This document shows positions 10,624 through 19,476 of a stretch of DNA of 64,000 nucleotides, piece after piece (position 1 is the first letter of the stretch; every line of letters starts with the position of its first letter). The notes under the pieces are model-generated. The model ran no database searches and had not been told where the DNA came from. It saw only the letters and a program-made list of their open reading frames with translations. Source of the stretch: CAVTWD01 sp963738325. GTDB taxonomy: Bacteria > Actinomycetota > Acidimicrobiia > Acidimicrobiales > Ilumatobacteraceae. The stretch spans positions 1 to 64,000 of the forward strand of contig CAVTWD010000015.1 in assembly GCA_963738325.1 (NCBI GenBank), read 5' to 3'. The position numbers and the translations under genes were made by a program.

Positions 10624-11332
10624 TCAGGATTCGGCAGGCGGCTTGGTCCTCCGCCTGGGCGCGGGCCCCCCGTGCGGCGCGCCCTTCGCGTCCGGATCGC
10701 TGCCTCGCCGCGCCGAGCGCGACGGCGGGCGATCCGGTCGCGCCTGGCCGCTGAAGGCTCGAGCCAGCAGCGGTGTGCGGGCTTCGAGGAGGGCGGCCAA
10801 CTCCGAGGGGTCATCGAGGGGATGAAGCGGAGGAGGCAGATCCTCGGGGGCCACGTCCTCGACGACGATCGCCTCGGCCACCTCGGCGGCCCCGTCGACG
10901 ACCTCGTCGGCGTCCTCGATCACGATGGATCCCTCGACGGCGATCACCCCTCCGGCCGCCAGCACCTGCTCATCCAGCCCGGCCAGGGGCACGAGGGCGT
11001 CGGGAGCCGTCACTTCGACCGGAGGCGGGGCGGCACGGCGGCTGCGCCGGCGGGGCGGGCGGAGCTCGGGCTTCGGTTCCGCGGGGGCCGGCTCTGGGGC
11101 GGGGCTGGTCGCCTCGCCGGAGGCGAACAGCGGCGGCGCGTCGACTCGGAGGTCGTCCAGCCACCATCCCCTCGGAACGAATCAGGCGGGCGTGGCGTCG
11201 GCAGAGGGCGCCCGCCCGGGCCCGGTCCTCGTCGACGATTCCGTCCAGCCACACGAGCAAGCGAGCCGGGTCGAAGCCGTAGGCGACGACGGCGGGCTCG
11301 CTGCAGCCGGGGCGATCACAACGACGGGCCAC
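10624..11332 (-). CDS. DUF3499-family protein with long acidic C-terminal extension, one frame break
   Basis: The N-terminus MARRCDRPGCSEPAVVAYGF, followed about 30 residues on by ALCRRHARLI, matches the actinobacterial DUF3499 family. Its paired Cys (CDRPGC) and later Cys-His (CRRH) suggest a zinc knuckle. The reading shifts frame near 11164, apparently through one extra G in a GGGG run, restoring RSEGWWLDDLRV. The remainder (about residues 70-235) is a Pro/Glu- and Ala-rich extension with an acidic EDADEVVDGAAEVAEAIVVE-type stretch, longer than the usual family member. The function is unknown; the family is a near-universal actinobacterial marker. It lies downstream of PPK2 on the same strand, separated by a tandem repeat. 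Confidence 0.7.
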
Positions 11333-11335
11333 GGC

Positions 11336-11417
11336 CGAACGCTACTGCCGCGCTCGGCGGCGCGGCACGGACCAGGTCCGAACGCTACTGCCGCGCTCGG
11401 CGGCGCGGGACGGACCA
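11336..11417. repeat. 39-bp tandem direct repeat, two copies
   Basis: Two copies of a 39-bp unit (11336-11374 and 11379-11417), identical except for one base and separated by 4 bp. Each copy contains a CCGCGC...GCGCGG inverted repeat able to form a 6-bp hairpin. The pair sits just upstream of the DUF3499 start and about 55 bp after the end of PPK2, so it may serve as a double terminator or processing signal between the two genes. Confidence 0.7.
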
Positions 11418-11470
11418 CGCACCCGTCGTGATCCTCGAGTGTGCCCGTCACTGGCCGCCCGCACGGCGGG

Positions 11471-12361
11471 TCACCGCTTCTTCACCCGCCCTTCGGAGGT
11501 GAGCTGCTCTCGAGCGTCGGCCAACGCGGCCCGCGCCTTGTCGTCGACGGTCGGGTACTTCGGATCGAGGCGCGCCATCGTGTCGATCAGGATGGCGCCG
11601 ACGGTCACCCGGCTGAACCACTTGTGGTCGGCGGGCACGACGCACCACGGGGCCCACGTGGTGCTCGTGTGGTTCACGACTTCCTCGAACGCGTGCCGGT
11701 AGTCGTCCCAGCGGGCCCGCTCGTCCAAGTCGGCGGCGGAGAACTTCCAGTTCTTGTCCGGGTCGTCGATCCGGGCGAGGAACCGCTTGCGCTGCTCGTC
11801 CTTCGAGAGGTTGAGGAAGATCTTGACGATGGTGATCCCGTTGTCGGTGAGGTAGCGCTCCCAATCGTTGATCTCGCCGAAGCGACGGTCCCACAGCTTG
11901 TCGAGGTGCTTGGTGAGAACCGGCGGCGACAGGTACTCGGGGTGGACGCGCACCACGAGCACGTTCTCGTAGTGAGAGCGGTTGAAGATGCCGATCCGCC
12001 CTTTCTCGGGCAGGTCGCGATTGTGGCGCCAGAGATAGTCGTGGCTCAGCTCCTTGGAGGAGGGGGCCTTGAAACTCCGCACCTCGACGCCCTGCGGGTT
12101 CAGGCCGGACATGACGTGCTTGATCGTGCCGTCCTTGCCGGCGGCATCAGAGGCCTGCAGCACCACCAGCAGGGCCTGGCTCGACTCCGCATAGAAGGCG
12201 TCCTGGTAATGCGAGAGGACGCCGATCCCCTCCCTCAGATCGGCCGTCGCGTGCGCCTTCTTGAGGTAGTGGGCGGTGTGACCGGGGTCGAAATCATGGT
12301 CGAGGCGGACGCGTGAACCGGGCCGCACGAGGCAGGGCTCCACCAGTTTGTGCCAGTCCAT
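11471..12361 (-). CDS. ppk2: Polyphosphate kinase 2 (PPK2 family)
   Basis: 296-aa PPK2-family phosphotransferase that moves phosphate between polyphosphate and nucleotides. Walker A-like QASDAAGKDGTIKHV, then GVEVRSFKAPSSKELSHDYL, the lid motif GIFNRSHYENVLVVRVHPE and Walker B-like NGITIVKIFLNLSKDEQ are all present, as is the terminal HKWFSRVTVGAIL. The pattern corresponds to class I or III single-domain PPK2 using (d)AMP or ADP; the class cannot be fixed by eye. The start MDWHKLVEP at 12361 is chosen because the upstream in-frame ATG (12451) adds a low-complexity stretch. It is transcribed away from the membrane-protein gene across a 390-bp intergenic region. Confidence 0.9.
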   Translation of the reverse strand: MDWHKLVEPCLVRPGSRVRLDHDFDPGHTAHYLKKAHATADLREGIGVLSHYQDAFYAESSQALLVVLQASDAAGKDGTIKHVMSGLNPQGVEVRSFKAPSSKELSHDYLWRHNRDLPEKGRIGIFNRSHYENVLVVRVHPEYLSPPVLTKHLDKLWDRRFGEINDWERYLTDNGITIVKIFLNLSKDEQRKRFLARIDDPDKNWKFSAADLDERARWDDYRHAFEEVVNHTSTTWAPWCVVPADHKWFSRVTVGAILIDTMARLDPKYPTVDDKARAALADAREQLTSEGRVKKR

Positions 12362-12752
12362 CGGCGCTCCTGTCTGATGGGAAGGCGAGGGCGGATCATC
12401 GCCCACACCGCCGCCGGCTGTCCACGGCCGCGAGGGCACCACCGTGTCCATCTCGCGCGGCTGAGCGGTGCCAGACGCCGCTCAACCGCGTCAGATCGTG
12501 TGGAGTGCTCAGTTGCCGGCGAGATTTCGTCGTTCGAAGCCCAGCAGGCCCGCTCCTGCGGTGACGGAAGCGATGGCGAGCATCACGATCGACGACGGCC
12601 AATCAATCGATGCCGCGGGCGCCGGGGCGGAGAGCCTGACGCCCCTCGCCGACCCCGCTTCTTGGCGCCCAATGGGCAATCCCTGGTTAACAACGCAGCC
12701 ACCAGGCTATTTTGTAACACGACGACCCGAGCCCCCCCGGCGAGCGGTGACG
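12362..12752. other. 391-bp divergent intergenic region
   Basis: Region between the ppk2 start and the membrane-protein start. The half nearest ppk2 is ordinary high-GC sequence without a recognised motif. The half nearest the membrane protein includes a locally A+T-rich patch (12683-12720) holding the promoter-like elements listed separately. No RNA gene or coding sequence was recognised. Confidence 0.5.
12687..12713 (+). promoter_or_regulatory. candidate promoter for the membrane-protein gene
   Basis: TTAACA at 12687-12692 and TATTTT at 12708-12713, with a 15-bp spacer, inside the only A+T-rich patch of this region and about 40 bp upstream of the preferred start codon at 12753. The spacer is short for a housekeeping sigma promoter, so this is tentative; it does argue against the far-upstream in-frame ATG at 12468. 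Confidence 0.3.
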
Positions 12753-14333
12753 ATGGACGCAATCACGACAACGAGGTCGTACCCGGCCTGGCGCCGATGG
12801 ATCGGTGACGGCCGGCCAGCACTGCCCGTCCTCGTGGCCGCGGCGCTCGCGCTGCTGGCCGCGTTGCTCGACTGGCGGGGCGCCGACCTCCCCGCTCAGC
12901 TCTTCCGAGTCTTGCTGTTCCGCCAGAACGGCTTCGTCCTCTGGAACAACCTGTGGTACGGCGGGCACCCCACCCTCGATTACAGCGTCCTGTTCCCGCC
13001 GCTCGGCGCCGTCGTCGGCCCCCTGCTCCTCGGCGCGGTGAGCGGCGTGGTGGCCGCCTACTGCTTCGACCGGCTGCTCCGGAACGCCTTCGGCACCCCG
13101 ACGATGCTCGCGTCGCTCTGGTTCGCGGTTTCGACCGTCACCAACCTGGCCGTCGGCCGGCTGACGTTCTCCCTCGGCGTGGCCATCGCCCTGGCCAGCC
13201 TGCTGGCGCTGCAACGGGGCCATCGCTTCGTCGCCGTGGTGCTCGGCCTGCTCAGCCCGCTGGCCAGCCCCGTGGCCACCGTCTTCCTCGTCGTGGCCGT
13301 CGCCGCGTGGGCGGGCTTTCACCGCGACCGCTGGCCGACCGGCCTCGCCCTCGTCAGCGCGGCCACCGTCCCGATGGTCGTGATCGGTCTCGCCTTCCCC
13401 GAGGGGGGTCAGTACCCGTACGCGGCCGGTGCTTTGGTCCGCGACCTCGGCGTCTGCGTTCTGGTGTTCCTGCTCGTACCACGCACGGCGGATGTGGTGC
13501 GGCGTGGCGCCGTGCTCTACGCCCTCCTCGCCGTTGCGGTGTTCCTGGTGCCCAACGCGCTCGGGGGCAACGTCAGCCGGCTGGCCCAGTACGCGGCCGG
13601 CCCGCTGCTCGTGTGTGCGCTCTGGCCCCACCGCCGGAAGATCCTGGCCGCGGTCGCCCTCCCACTGCTGTTCTGGCAGTGGTACCCCGCCCTCGACGGC
13701 ATCGCCTTCGCCAACCAGGACCCCTCGACCCGGGCGTCGTTCTACACGCCGCTCTTGACCTTCCTACGCGCCCAACCCGGTCCCAACCGTGTGGAGATCC
13801 CCTTCACGCTCCACCACTGGGAGGCAGTGGAGGTCGCCCCCGTGGTGCCTCTCGCCCGGGGATGGGAGCGGCAGATGGACATCGCGGCCAATGGGCTCTT
13901 CTACGACGACACGCTCGACGCCGCAACCTACGAGCGCTGGCTGGCCGACAACGGGGTCGGCTTCGTCGCCCTCGCCCGCGCCCCCCTCGATGACTCGGCC
14001 GAGGACGAAGCGGCGTTGATCCGAGGCGGTCTCCCCTACCTCTCGCAGGTCTGGTCGAATCGCGACTGGCAGGTGTTCCGCTTCGATCGCGATCCGGGTC
14101 TCGTGACCGGTCCGGCCGCGCTGATCTCCTTGGGCGCCGATCGGTTCACGCTCGATGTCGCCAAGCCCGGCGACGTGCTCGTACGGATTCGGGCCTCCTC
14201 GCACTGGTCCGTCCCGGCCGGGGGTTGTGCCGCGGAGGATCCTTCAGGATGGACGGTTTTGCGTCACCTGCCACTCGGGCGCGTCGAGATCAGCCAGTCG
14301 CTCGTGGGTACGACCTGCCCGGACGAGGACTGA
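12753..14333 (+). CDS. Polytopic membrane protein with extracellular C-terminal domain
   Basis: 526-aa protein. After a short basic N-terminus there are about nine or ten hydrophobic segments (residues 20-320), including a long loop FRQNGFVLWNNLWYGGHPTL that resembles the acidic or aromatic first loop of GT-C fold membrane glycosyltransferases. A soluble C-terminal part of about 180 residues (from PNRVEIPFTLHHWEAVEV) contains several Trp and His residues. GT-C enzymes transfer sugars from lipid carriers, but no definite family motif is visible, so this is a structural guess. ATG 12753 (GTG 12747 is also in frame) fits the promoter-like patch upstream. It converges with dodecin across a strong hairpin. 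Confidence 0.55.
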   Translation: MDAITTTRSYPAWRRWIGDGRPALPVLVAAALALLAALLDWRGADLPAQLFRVLLFRQNGFVLWNNLWYGGHPTLDYSVLFPPLGAVVGPLLLGAVSGVVAAYCFDRLLRNAFGTPTMLASLWFAVSTVTNLAVGRLTFSLGVAIALASLLALQRGHRFVAVVLGLLSPLASPVATVFLVVAVAAWAGFHRDRWPTGLALVSAATVPMVVIGLAFPEGGQYPYAAGALVRDLGVCVLVFLLVPRTADVVRRGAVLYALLAVAVFLVPNALGGNVSRLAQYAAGPLLVCALWPHRRKILAAVALPLLFWQWYPALDGIAFANQDPSTRASFYTPLLTFLRAQPGPNRVEIPFTLHHWEAVEVAPVVPLARGWERQMDIAANGLFYDDTLDAATYERWLADNGVGFVALARAPLDDSAEDEAALIRGGLPYLSQVWSNRDWQVFRFDRDPGLVTGPAALISLGADRFTLDVAKPGDVLVRIRASSHWSVPAGGCAAEDPSGWTVLRHLPLGRVEISQSLVGTTCPDED

Positions 14334-14369
14334 CGAGGACGCGGTTCGCGAGCCCGCCGGTCACACGAA

Positions 14370-14398
14370 CGGTTCGGCCCGCCGCGCGGGCCGAACCG
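14370..14398. terminator. 13-bp bidirectional terminator hairpin
   Basis: Perfect 13-bp inverted repeat (CGGTTCGGCCCGC and its complement) with a 3-nt CGC loop, lying between the convergent ends of the membrane-protein gene (stop 14333) and dodecin (stop 14430). No U-run is present. Confidence 0.7.
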
Positions 14399-14429
14399 CT
14401 GGGCGCCTCAGGGTTGCTGGGCTGGCGGC

Positions 14430-14645
14430 TCAGTCCCCGCCCTCGTACTTGAACGAGACCCGCACCTTGGCCCGGTAGGCCAGGATCTGGCTGTTGTCGA
14501 GCTGGAGATCGAGCTCGACGACTTCCGCGACGCGCAGGTCGCGCAACGACTGCGCCGCCCGCTCGACGGCAGCACTCGCGGCGCGCTCCCACGAGTCGGA
14601 GCTGGTGCCCACTAGTTCGATGACCTTGTAGACGCTCTCGGCCAT
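14430..14645 (-). CDS. Dodecin family flavin-binding protein
   Basis: 71-aa protein starting MAESVYKVIELVGTS. The pattern VYKVIELVGTSSDSWERAA, then a helix ending LRDLRVAEV and the last strand RAKVRVSFKYE, matches dodecin, a dodecameric hollow sphere that stores or buffers flavins (or CoA in actinobacterial members). The full family length is present. It appears monocistronic, with about 150 bp separating it from the broken VOC gene upstream. Confidence 0.9.
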   Translation of the reverse strand: MAESVYKVIELVGTSSDSWERAASAAVERAAQSLRDLRVAEVVELDLQLDNSQILAYRAKVRVSFKYEGGD

Positions 14646-14799
14646 GGTCTGCTCCCTCGCTCGGTACGGACTCCGACGTACATCCTGCCTCGGTTGTCAA
14701 CCTCGTGGCGCCTCCGCTGGGGGTAGCCCCGTTTGGCCCCGTGCTCCCCGCGGTCGCGCCATCGCCGGCGGGCTCCAGTTCCCTCGCGCGACCGCTCGG

Positions 14800-15569
14800 T
14801 CAGGAAGGCGTGACGAGCTCGAAGAGGGCGCCGGTCGTATCGGCCGCCTGAGCCAGACGGCCCTACGGAGTGTCTTCGGCCGCCAACACGACCTTGCCGC
14901 CGAGCTCGACGACGTTGACCAGCGCGGCGTCGGTGTCCTCGACGCCGAAGTAGATCTGCCAGTGGGCGGGAACGTCGGCAGGCAGGAAGGCGGTGACATC
15001 CATGATGCCTGCGAGCGCGGCGTCACCCTCGCCCAACGTCGTGTACCGGAACTCAGGCGTATCGCTCATCGCATGCGCGTCCCAGTTGAAGACATCGCGG
15101 TAGAAGCGCACCGATGCGTCGTACTCGCGGGTGTGCAGCTCGAACCAGGTCGGCGTGCCCGGTTCGCGGTGGACGGCGAAGCCCTTGTGCCTGCCAGGTT
15201 GCCAAGCTCCGATCGCGGCGTGGCCGACATCCCTCAGGACGGCCATGCTCCCGAGGTCCATGACCTGCATCGCGGGCACGATCACCTCGCGCCCCGGGCG
15301 ACCGCCGCTTCGACCGTCGCCTGGGCGTTGTCGGTGGCGAGGTACACCGACCCCACGTCGGGGATACCGCCCTGGCCGTCGTTGCGCATGCAACCGGCGA
15401 TGGGCTAGCCGTCCCGCAAGAAGTTGATGTAACCGCCGAACTCCTCACCGGCGCTCTCGCCCTTCCAGCCGAAGCGCGGCCCGCAGAAGTCCTGGGCTTT
15501 GTCCGGGTCTGACACGTAGAGCTCCACCCAGCACGGGGCACCGGCGGGGGCTGCTTCACGCTGAGGCAC
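14800..15569 (-). pseudogene. VOC-family (glyoxalase-like) two-domain protein with two in-frame TAG codons
   Basis: Tandem glyoxalase/VOC protein, about 257 codons when repaired. It starts GTG at 15569 behind an excellent AAGGAGG ribosome site, which decides the start. Domain 1 runs APCWVELYVSDPDKAQDFCG to GGYINFLRDG and onward; domain 2 contains GTPTWFELHTREYDASVRFY and HWQIYFGVEDTDAAL. Two amber codons interrupt it in frame: TAG at 15405 (between FLRDG and PIAGCM, usually Lys or Glu in the family) and TAG near 14862 (after EDTP, usually Tyr or Trp before GRL). A further break near 15285 fits loss of two CG units. TAG is an ordinary stop elsewhere here. Either a decayed gene or base errors. 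Confidence 0.65.
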
Positions 15570-15639
15570 GGGATCCTCCTTGGGATTGGTGGTCTCGCCT
15601 AGCGCTGCGGCCACGCCGAACTCATCGGCCAACCGACAA

Positions 15640-15659
15640 CGGGGGAGGGAACTCCCCCG
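15640..15659 (-). terminator. hairpin downstream of the kinase operon
   Basis: 8-bp perfect stem (CGGGGGAG and its complement) with a 4-nt GGAA loop, about 95 bp after the kinase stop on the same strand and before the VOC start. Confidence 0.5.
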
Positions 15660-15754
15660 CCGCCGACTCCCTTGGCCCGCTCGACCGCCGCATCCGATTG
15701 AGTTATCCATCCATCCGAACTTCGCACGTTCAGCCGGTCGGCTCGCAGCACGGG

Positions 15755-17674
15755 CTACGAGGCGACCACTTCGAAGTCGCCCGGGGTCAGCTGCTTCATG
15801 TCCTCGTGGATGGCGTCGTCGTCCCACCGCTCGTCCGCGGCGCCTTGGATCTCGAAGAGAGAATCGCTCGAGCCCCCGAGGTAGAGCCCGTAGGTCTGCA
15901 TCGCCCTGCACATCTTCTGGACGTCGGTGGTGCTGAGCTGCACGCACGGGTAGTCGGCGCGCAGCCGGAAGCGACTGCCCAGCGGCGGCAGGTTCGCGTC
16001 GTCGCTGCCTCCTTGTACCCCTCGGGTGGCCGGCGCCACGTGCCCGCTCGACCCCACCGGGGCGTTGAACAACAGCGCGTGCTTGAGCTCGGACGAGCTG
16101 TGCACCTCGTCGTAGCGGACGAGCATGGGGAAGAGCGGCAGCCCGGACTGGATCGCCGACAGGGCACCCTCCGGGCGAGCCTGGAAGGAGTTGAGGTCGA
16201 AGATGGCGCCTTGCGAGGCGTGCTCCCAAGGTCGCGTCTCGGGCATGCCATACGCCTCCGAGGAACGGCAGGTGGAGTTGTCGACAGAGATCACGTAGCT
16301 GTCGAGGCCGACCGCGTTGGCGGGGAGGTTGTAAGGGCCGGGACTGCTCAACTCCGCGTCCTGGGCCGAGTCGAACTGCATCGGCACGGTCGCGGTCGGG
16401 GCCTGGCTCACGACGTTGTAAGTGGTGCCGAAGTGGTCCGTGCCGCTGGACGCGCCGAAGCCGGCGTGGAGCACCTTGGGGTCGAAGTTCGGCGCCGCCT
16501 GGATGCTGGCGATGTAGTCGGCCGACTTCGGGTCGACAGGACGGTCGGCGACGGACTGGTACCAGGGAACGCTGCTCGGGAACTTCAGGCACGACACGGG
16601 CGGGGGGGAGGCGACCGAAGCGTCGGCCGCGCCACCGCCTCCGTCGCCGGACGACGACGGAGATGACGAGGGGCGCCTCACCCAGAGGACGATCGCGGCG
16701 AGCAACGCAATGGCGGCGGGGACGGCGAGCCACAGCCACCGCCGGGGCCGTCTGGTTCGGGGCGCGGCTCGGGTCGGGCCGCTGACGACGGGGCGGCTCG
16801 CGGGCAGGGGCGCGGCCTGGCCGGGGGTCAAGTCGCTGATCGGCAGCTCGGGGACGGAGATGCCCTCGGCCGCGCCGACCTCCTGCAACTGGCGGCCGAA
16901 GGCCGCGGCCGATGCCGGGCGGTCGTCGGGCTTCTTCGACATGGCGCTCTCGAGCACCTTGCACAGCGAGTCGGGCACGCCGAGCCCGCGCAGATCGGGC
17001 ACAGGTGCCGACGCGACGCGCAGATACAAGGCCACCAGCGACTCGTCCTCGCCCATCGTGAATGCCGGGGTCCCGGCGATGAGCGCGTACAGCGTCGAGG
17101 CGAGCGAGTAGATGTCGGAGGAGACGCTCGGTGCCCGCCCGTCCAGGATCTCCGGCGGGGCGTGGGCCACCGACGCGGTGATGTGGCGGCTCGTCGTCTC
17201 GAACCCGCCCGCGACACGAGCGAGGCCGAAGTCGGCCAGCTCGGGCTCGCCGTAGTCGGAGACGAGCACGTTGCCGGGCTTCACATCGCGATGGAGGATG
17301 CCCAGCCGGTGCGACGACTCGAGAGCGCCGGCCAGCTTCACGCCGATGCGGACGACGTCCTGCCAGGGCACGCGGCCCTGCGCGCCGACCTGGTCGGCCA
17401 GCGAGCCGCGGGCGAAGTAGGGCATGACGAGGTAGGGCTCACCCTTGGCGGGGATGCCCACGTCGAGCACCGGCACGATGTTCGGATGGCCCGACAGGGC
17501 GCCCATGGCCCGCGCCTCACGCGCCAGGCGCTCCCGGCCCGATTGGTTGAGGCTGGAGGCCAGGAACTTGATGGCCACCATCCGGTCGAGCGCCGGCTGG
17601 CGGGCCCGGTAGACCACACCGAAGCCGCCGCGGCCGATCTCCACGAACTGCTCGAAGCCCTCCAGCGTCGGCAT
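15755..17674 (-). CDS. Receptor-type serine/threonine protein kinase
   Basis: 639-aa PknB-like transmembrane kinase. The cytoplasmic kinase domain occupies residues 5-270: glycine loop IGRGGFGVVYRAR, VAIKFL lysine, catalytic loop HRDVKPGN, ADFGLA metal motif and APPEIL as the APE motif. A Pro/Arg linker leads to one membrane helix (about 320-340), then a Ser/Gly-rich linker and an extracellular domain of about 280 residues containing PWYQSVADRPVDPKSADYI and DHFGTTYNVV. This ectodomain is not PASTA; it resembles domains of secreted actinobacterial proteins of unknown role. It starts 9 bp after the CHAT-FHA stop, so the FHA domain of that protein is a likely reader of this kinase's phosphothreonines. 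Confidence 0.88.
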   Translation of the reverse strand: MPTLEGFEQFVEIGRGGFGVVYRARQPALDRMVAIKFLASSLNQSGRERLAREARAMGALSGHPNIVPVLDVGIPAKGEPYLVMPYFARGSLADQVGAQGRVPWQDVVRIGVKLAGALESSHRLGILHRDVKPGNVLVSDYGEPELADFGLARVAGGFETTSRHITASVAHAPPEILDGRAPSVSSDIYSLASTLYALIAGTPAFTMGEDESLVALYLRVASAPVPDLRGLGVPDSLCKVLESAMSKKPDDRPASAAAFGRQLQEVGAAEGISVPELPISDLTPGQAAPLPASRPVVSGPTRAAPRTRRPRRWLWLAVPAAIALLAAIVLWVRRPSSSPSSSGDGGGGAADASVASPPPVSCLKFPSSVPWYQSVADRPVDPKSADYIASIQAAPNFDPKVLHAGFGASSGTDHFGTTYNVVSQAPTATVPMQFDSAQDAELSSPGPYNLPANAVGLDSYVISVDNSTCRSSEAYGMPETRPWEHASQGAIFDLNSFQARPEGALSAIQSGLPLFPMLVRYDEVHSSSELKHALLFNAPVGSSGHVAPATRGVQGGSDDANLPPLGSRFRLRADYPCVQLSTTDVQKMCRAMQTYGLYLGGSSDSLFEIQGAADERWDDDAIHEDMKQLTPGDFEVVAS

Positions 17675-17683
17675 GGCTCGGCC

Positions 17684-19423
17684 TCACCCGTCCCCGTCGC
17701 TGCGGGCCCGCAGCTCGCCGGCACTGAAGGCGCGCCGCTTGGCGGCCTCGTTGACGAGCCGAGTGCGCCGCCCCCGTCCCGGGGCGATGTCGAACTTGTC
17801 GTAGAGGTGGCGGATGCGCCGCTTCACCTCGTCGTCGTCGAGGTCGAGGGCGCGGGCCAGCGCCCGGTCGGTTCCGGCCTCCAAGTCGGTGTCGGAGGCG
17901 ACCGACCGGGCCAACGCCAACAGCACGGCTCGCTCCGCGAGATCGAGCGGAGGCGCCGGGGCGGCGGCTCGGGTGGTGTCGCCTTCCGCCGGGCCCCGCG
18001 CCGCCTCGTACACGATGCGGAACCGACCCATCTGCACCTCGTCCCCCGAGCGCAACATCCACTCGGACACGGGCAGACCGTTCACGAGCGTGCCGTTGCG
18101 CGAAGCGAGGGTCGCGGACGCGCCAACGCGTCCCGGCGCGCTCGAACACCGCGTGCCACCGGGAGACCTCGTCACTGGCGAGCACGATGTCGTTCCCCAC
18201 GGCACGCCCGACGGTCATGGACGCGCCGGTCAACACGAAACGGGTCGTGCCGTTGCCGGCTTCGTTCAACTCGAGATGGGCGGCGGTCTCGAGCGCTTCG
18301 GCCGGCTCGACGCCCGTGACGTCGAAGAGCCGCCCGTCGGTGGCCTGGAGGTAGAGCACCGGCGTGGCCCATTCCACCTCGTCGGCCGTCGCGTAGATGG
18401 CCTTGCGCGTCTCGGCGAGGGCTGTATCCACCTCGCAGCCGTCGGCCAGGGCCTCGTAGAAGGTCTCGGCCAGCGTGATGGCGGCGACGTCGGTGACCTC
18501 GAACTGCATGGCCACCACCGCCGGCACACCCTTTTGCAGGAGGTTCTGCGCGACCCCGGTGAAAGGACTCACCGGCGACGCTTGCGCGCCCTCGCAGCAG
18601 TTGAGGAAGGCGAGGCGCAAGGATCGGTGATCGCACACGAGGTTGGCGAAGCGTTCACCCTCGACGAGGTGGTCGCGACCCTCCTCGTCCTCCAGCACGA
18701 GCATCCCGAGGCCACTTTCGGGATCGAAGCCGCCGTGGCCGACGAAGTGGAGGACGTGGTACTCCCCGCGCCGAAGCCGGCGCTGCAACTCGCCGAGCGT
18801 GGCCGGCTCGAGCCGTTCGAGCTGGACCTTGCCCGTCTCGACCAACCTGGCGAGTGAGCGCGACAGGCGCGTCCACTCCGCCCCGGTGTCGAGCGTCGCG
18901 AACGTTGTCGTGGTCGGGCTGGCCACCGCGGCCAGGATGCGCAGTGGAGGCTCGACGACGAGTGGGGCCACCAGGCCCGGCAACCCCAGGTGGCGGACGA
19001 CGGGCGTGAACCCGGAGAGGGCGAGGAACTGGTTCGTGCTGCGGTCGTAGAGGAACTCCCACGGCACGTCGCTCAGGTTCGGGACGCCCCCGAGACGGAG
19101 CTTGATCCGCAACCCCCGCCCTTCGCGGGCCGCCGCGTCCCGGCTCCGGTAGTAGCAGTCGCGGACAGGCCCTTGGACGATGGCGTCGAACAGCCCGCCG
19201 CCGAAGTCCTTCAGCCGCAGCGTCGTCGCTGTCGCTTCGCCGGCGAGGGCCTCGCGGCGTTCCCCGCTCAGTCCGGCGGAGAACTCAGCGAGGTCCTCGG
19301 GCGAATACGGCAGAGCGAAGAGGTGCTCGCCTTCGCCGGCGGGCGATGCGACGACGACGCGAGGTAACGGCGGCCTCGCCGCTCGATGGACAGATCGAAA
19401 TCGAGGTATCCCTCGATGGGCGT
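17684..19423 (-). CDS. CHAT-protease/FHA/HTH protein, frame breaks
   Basis: About 581 aa after repair. Residues 1-150 form an N-terminal CHAT-associated region (EGYLDFDLSIERRGRRYLA, later NLSDVPWEFLYD). The CHAT caspase-like domain carries the catalytic pair LHFVGHGGFD (His) and AFLNCCEGAQAS (Cys). An FHA domain follows (GRAVGNDIVL, VSRWHA, ASRNGTLVNG) with its phosphothreonine-binding Arg/Ser/Asn residues, and then a short predicted HTH (LDDDEVKRRIRHLYDKFDI). Breaks near 19360 (two CG units) and 18125 are repaired as elsewhere. No ATG, GTG or TTG is available at the N-terminus; AGAGGAGG (19429-19436) sits 5 bases before an ACG at 19423, the apparent start. It probably cleaves a partner when signalled, with FHA linking it to the downstream kinase. 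Confidence 0.82.
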
Positions 19424-19476
19424 CGCCGCCTCCTCTCGTCGCTCGGCTGCCCTCGCGCCCGGGGAGCCTTCCCCCT

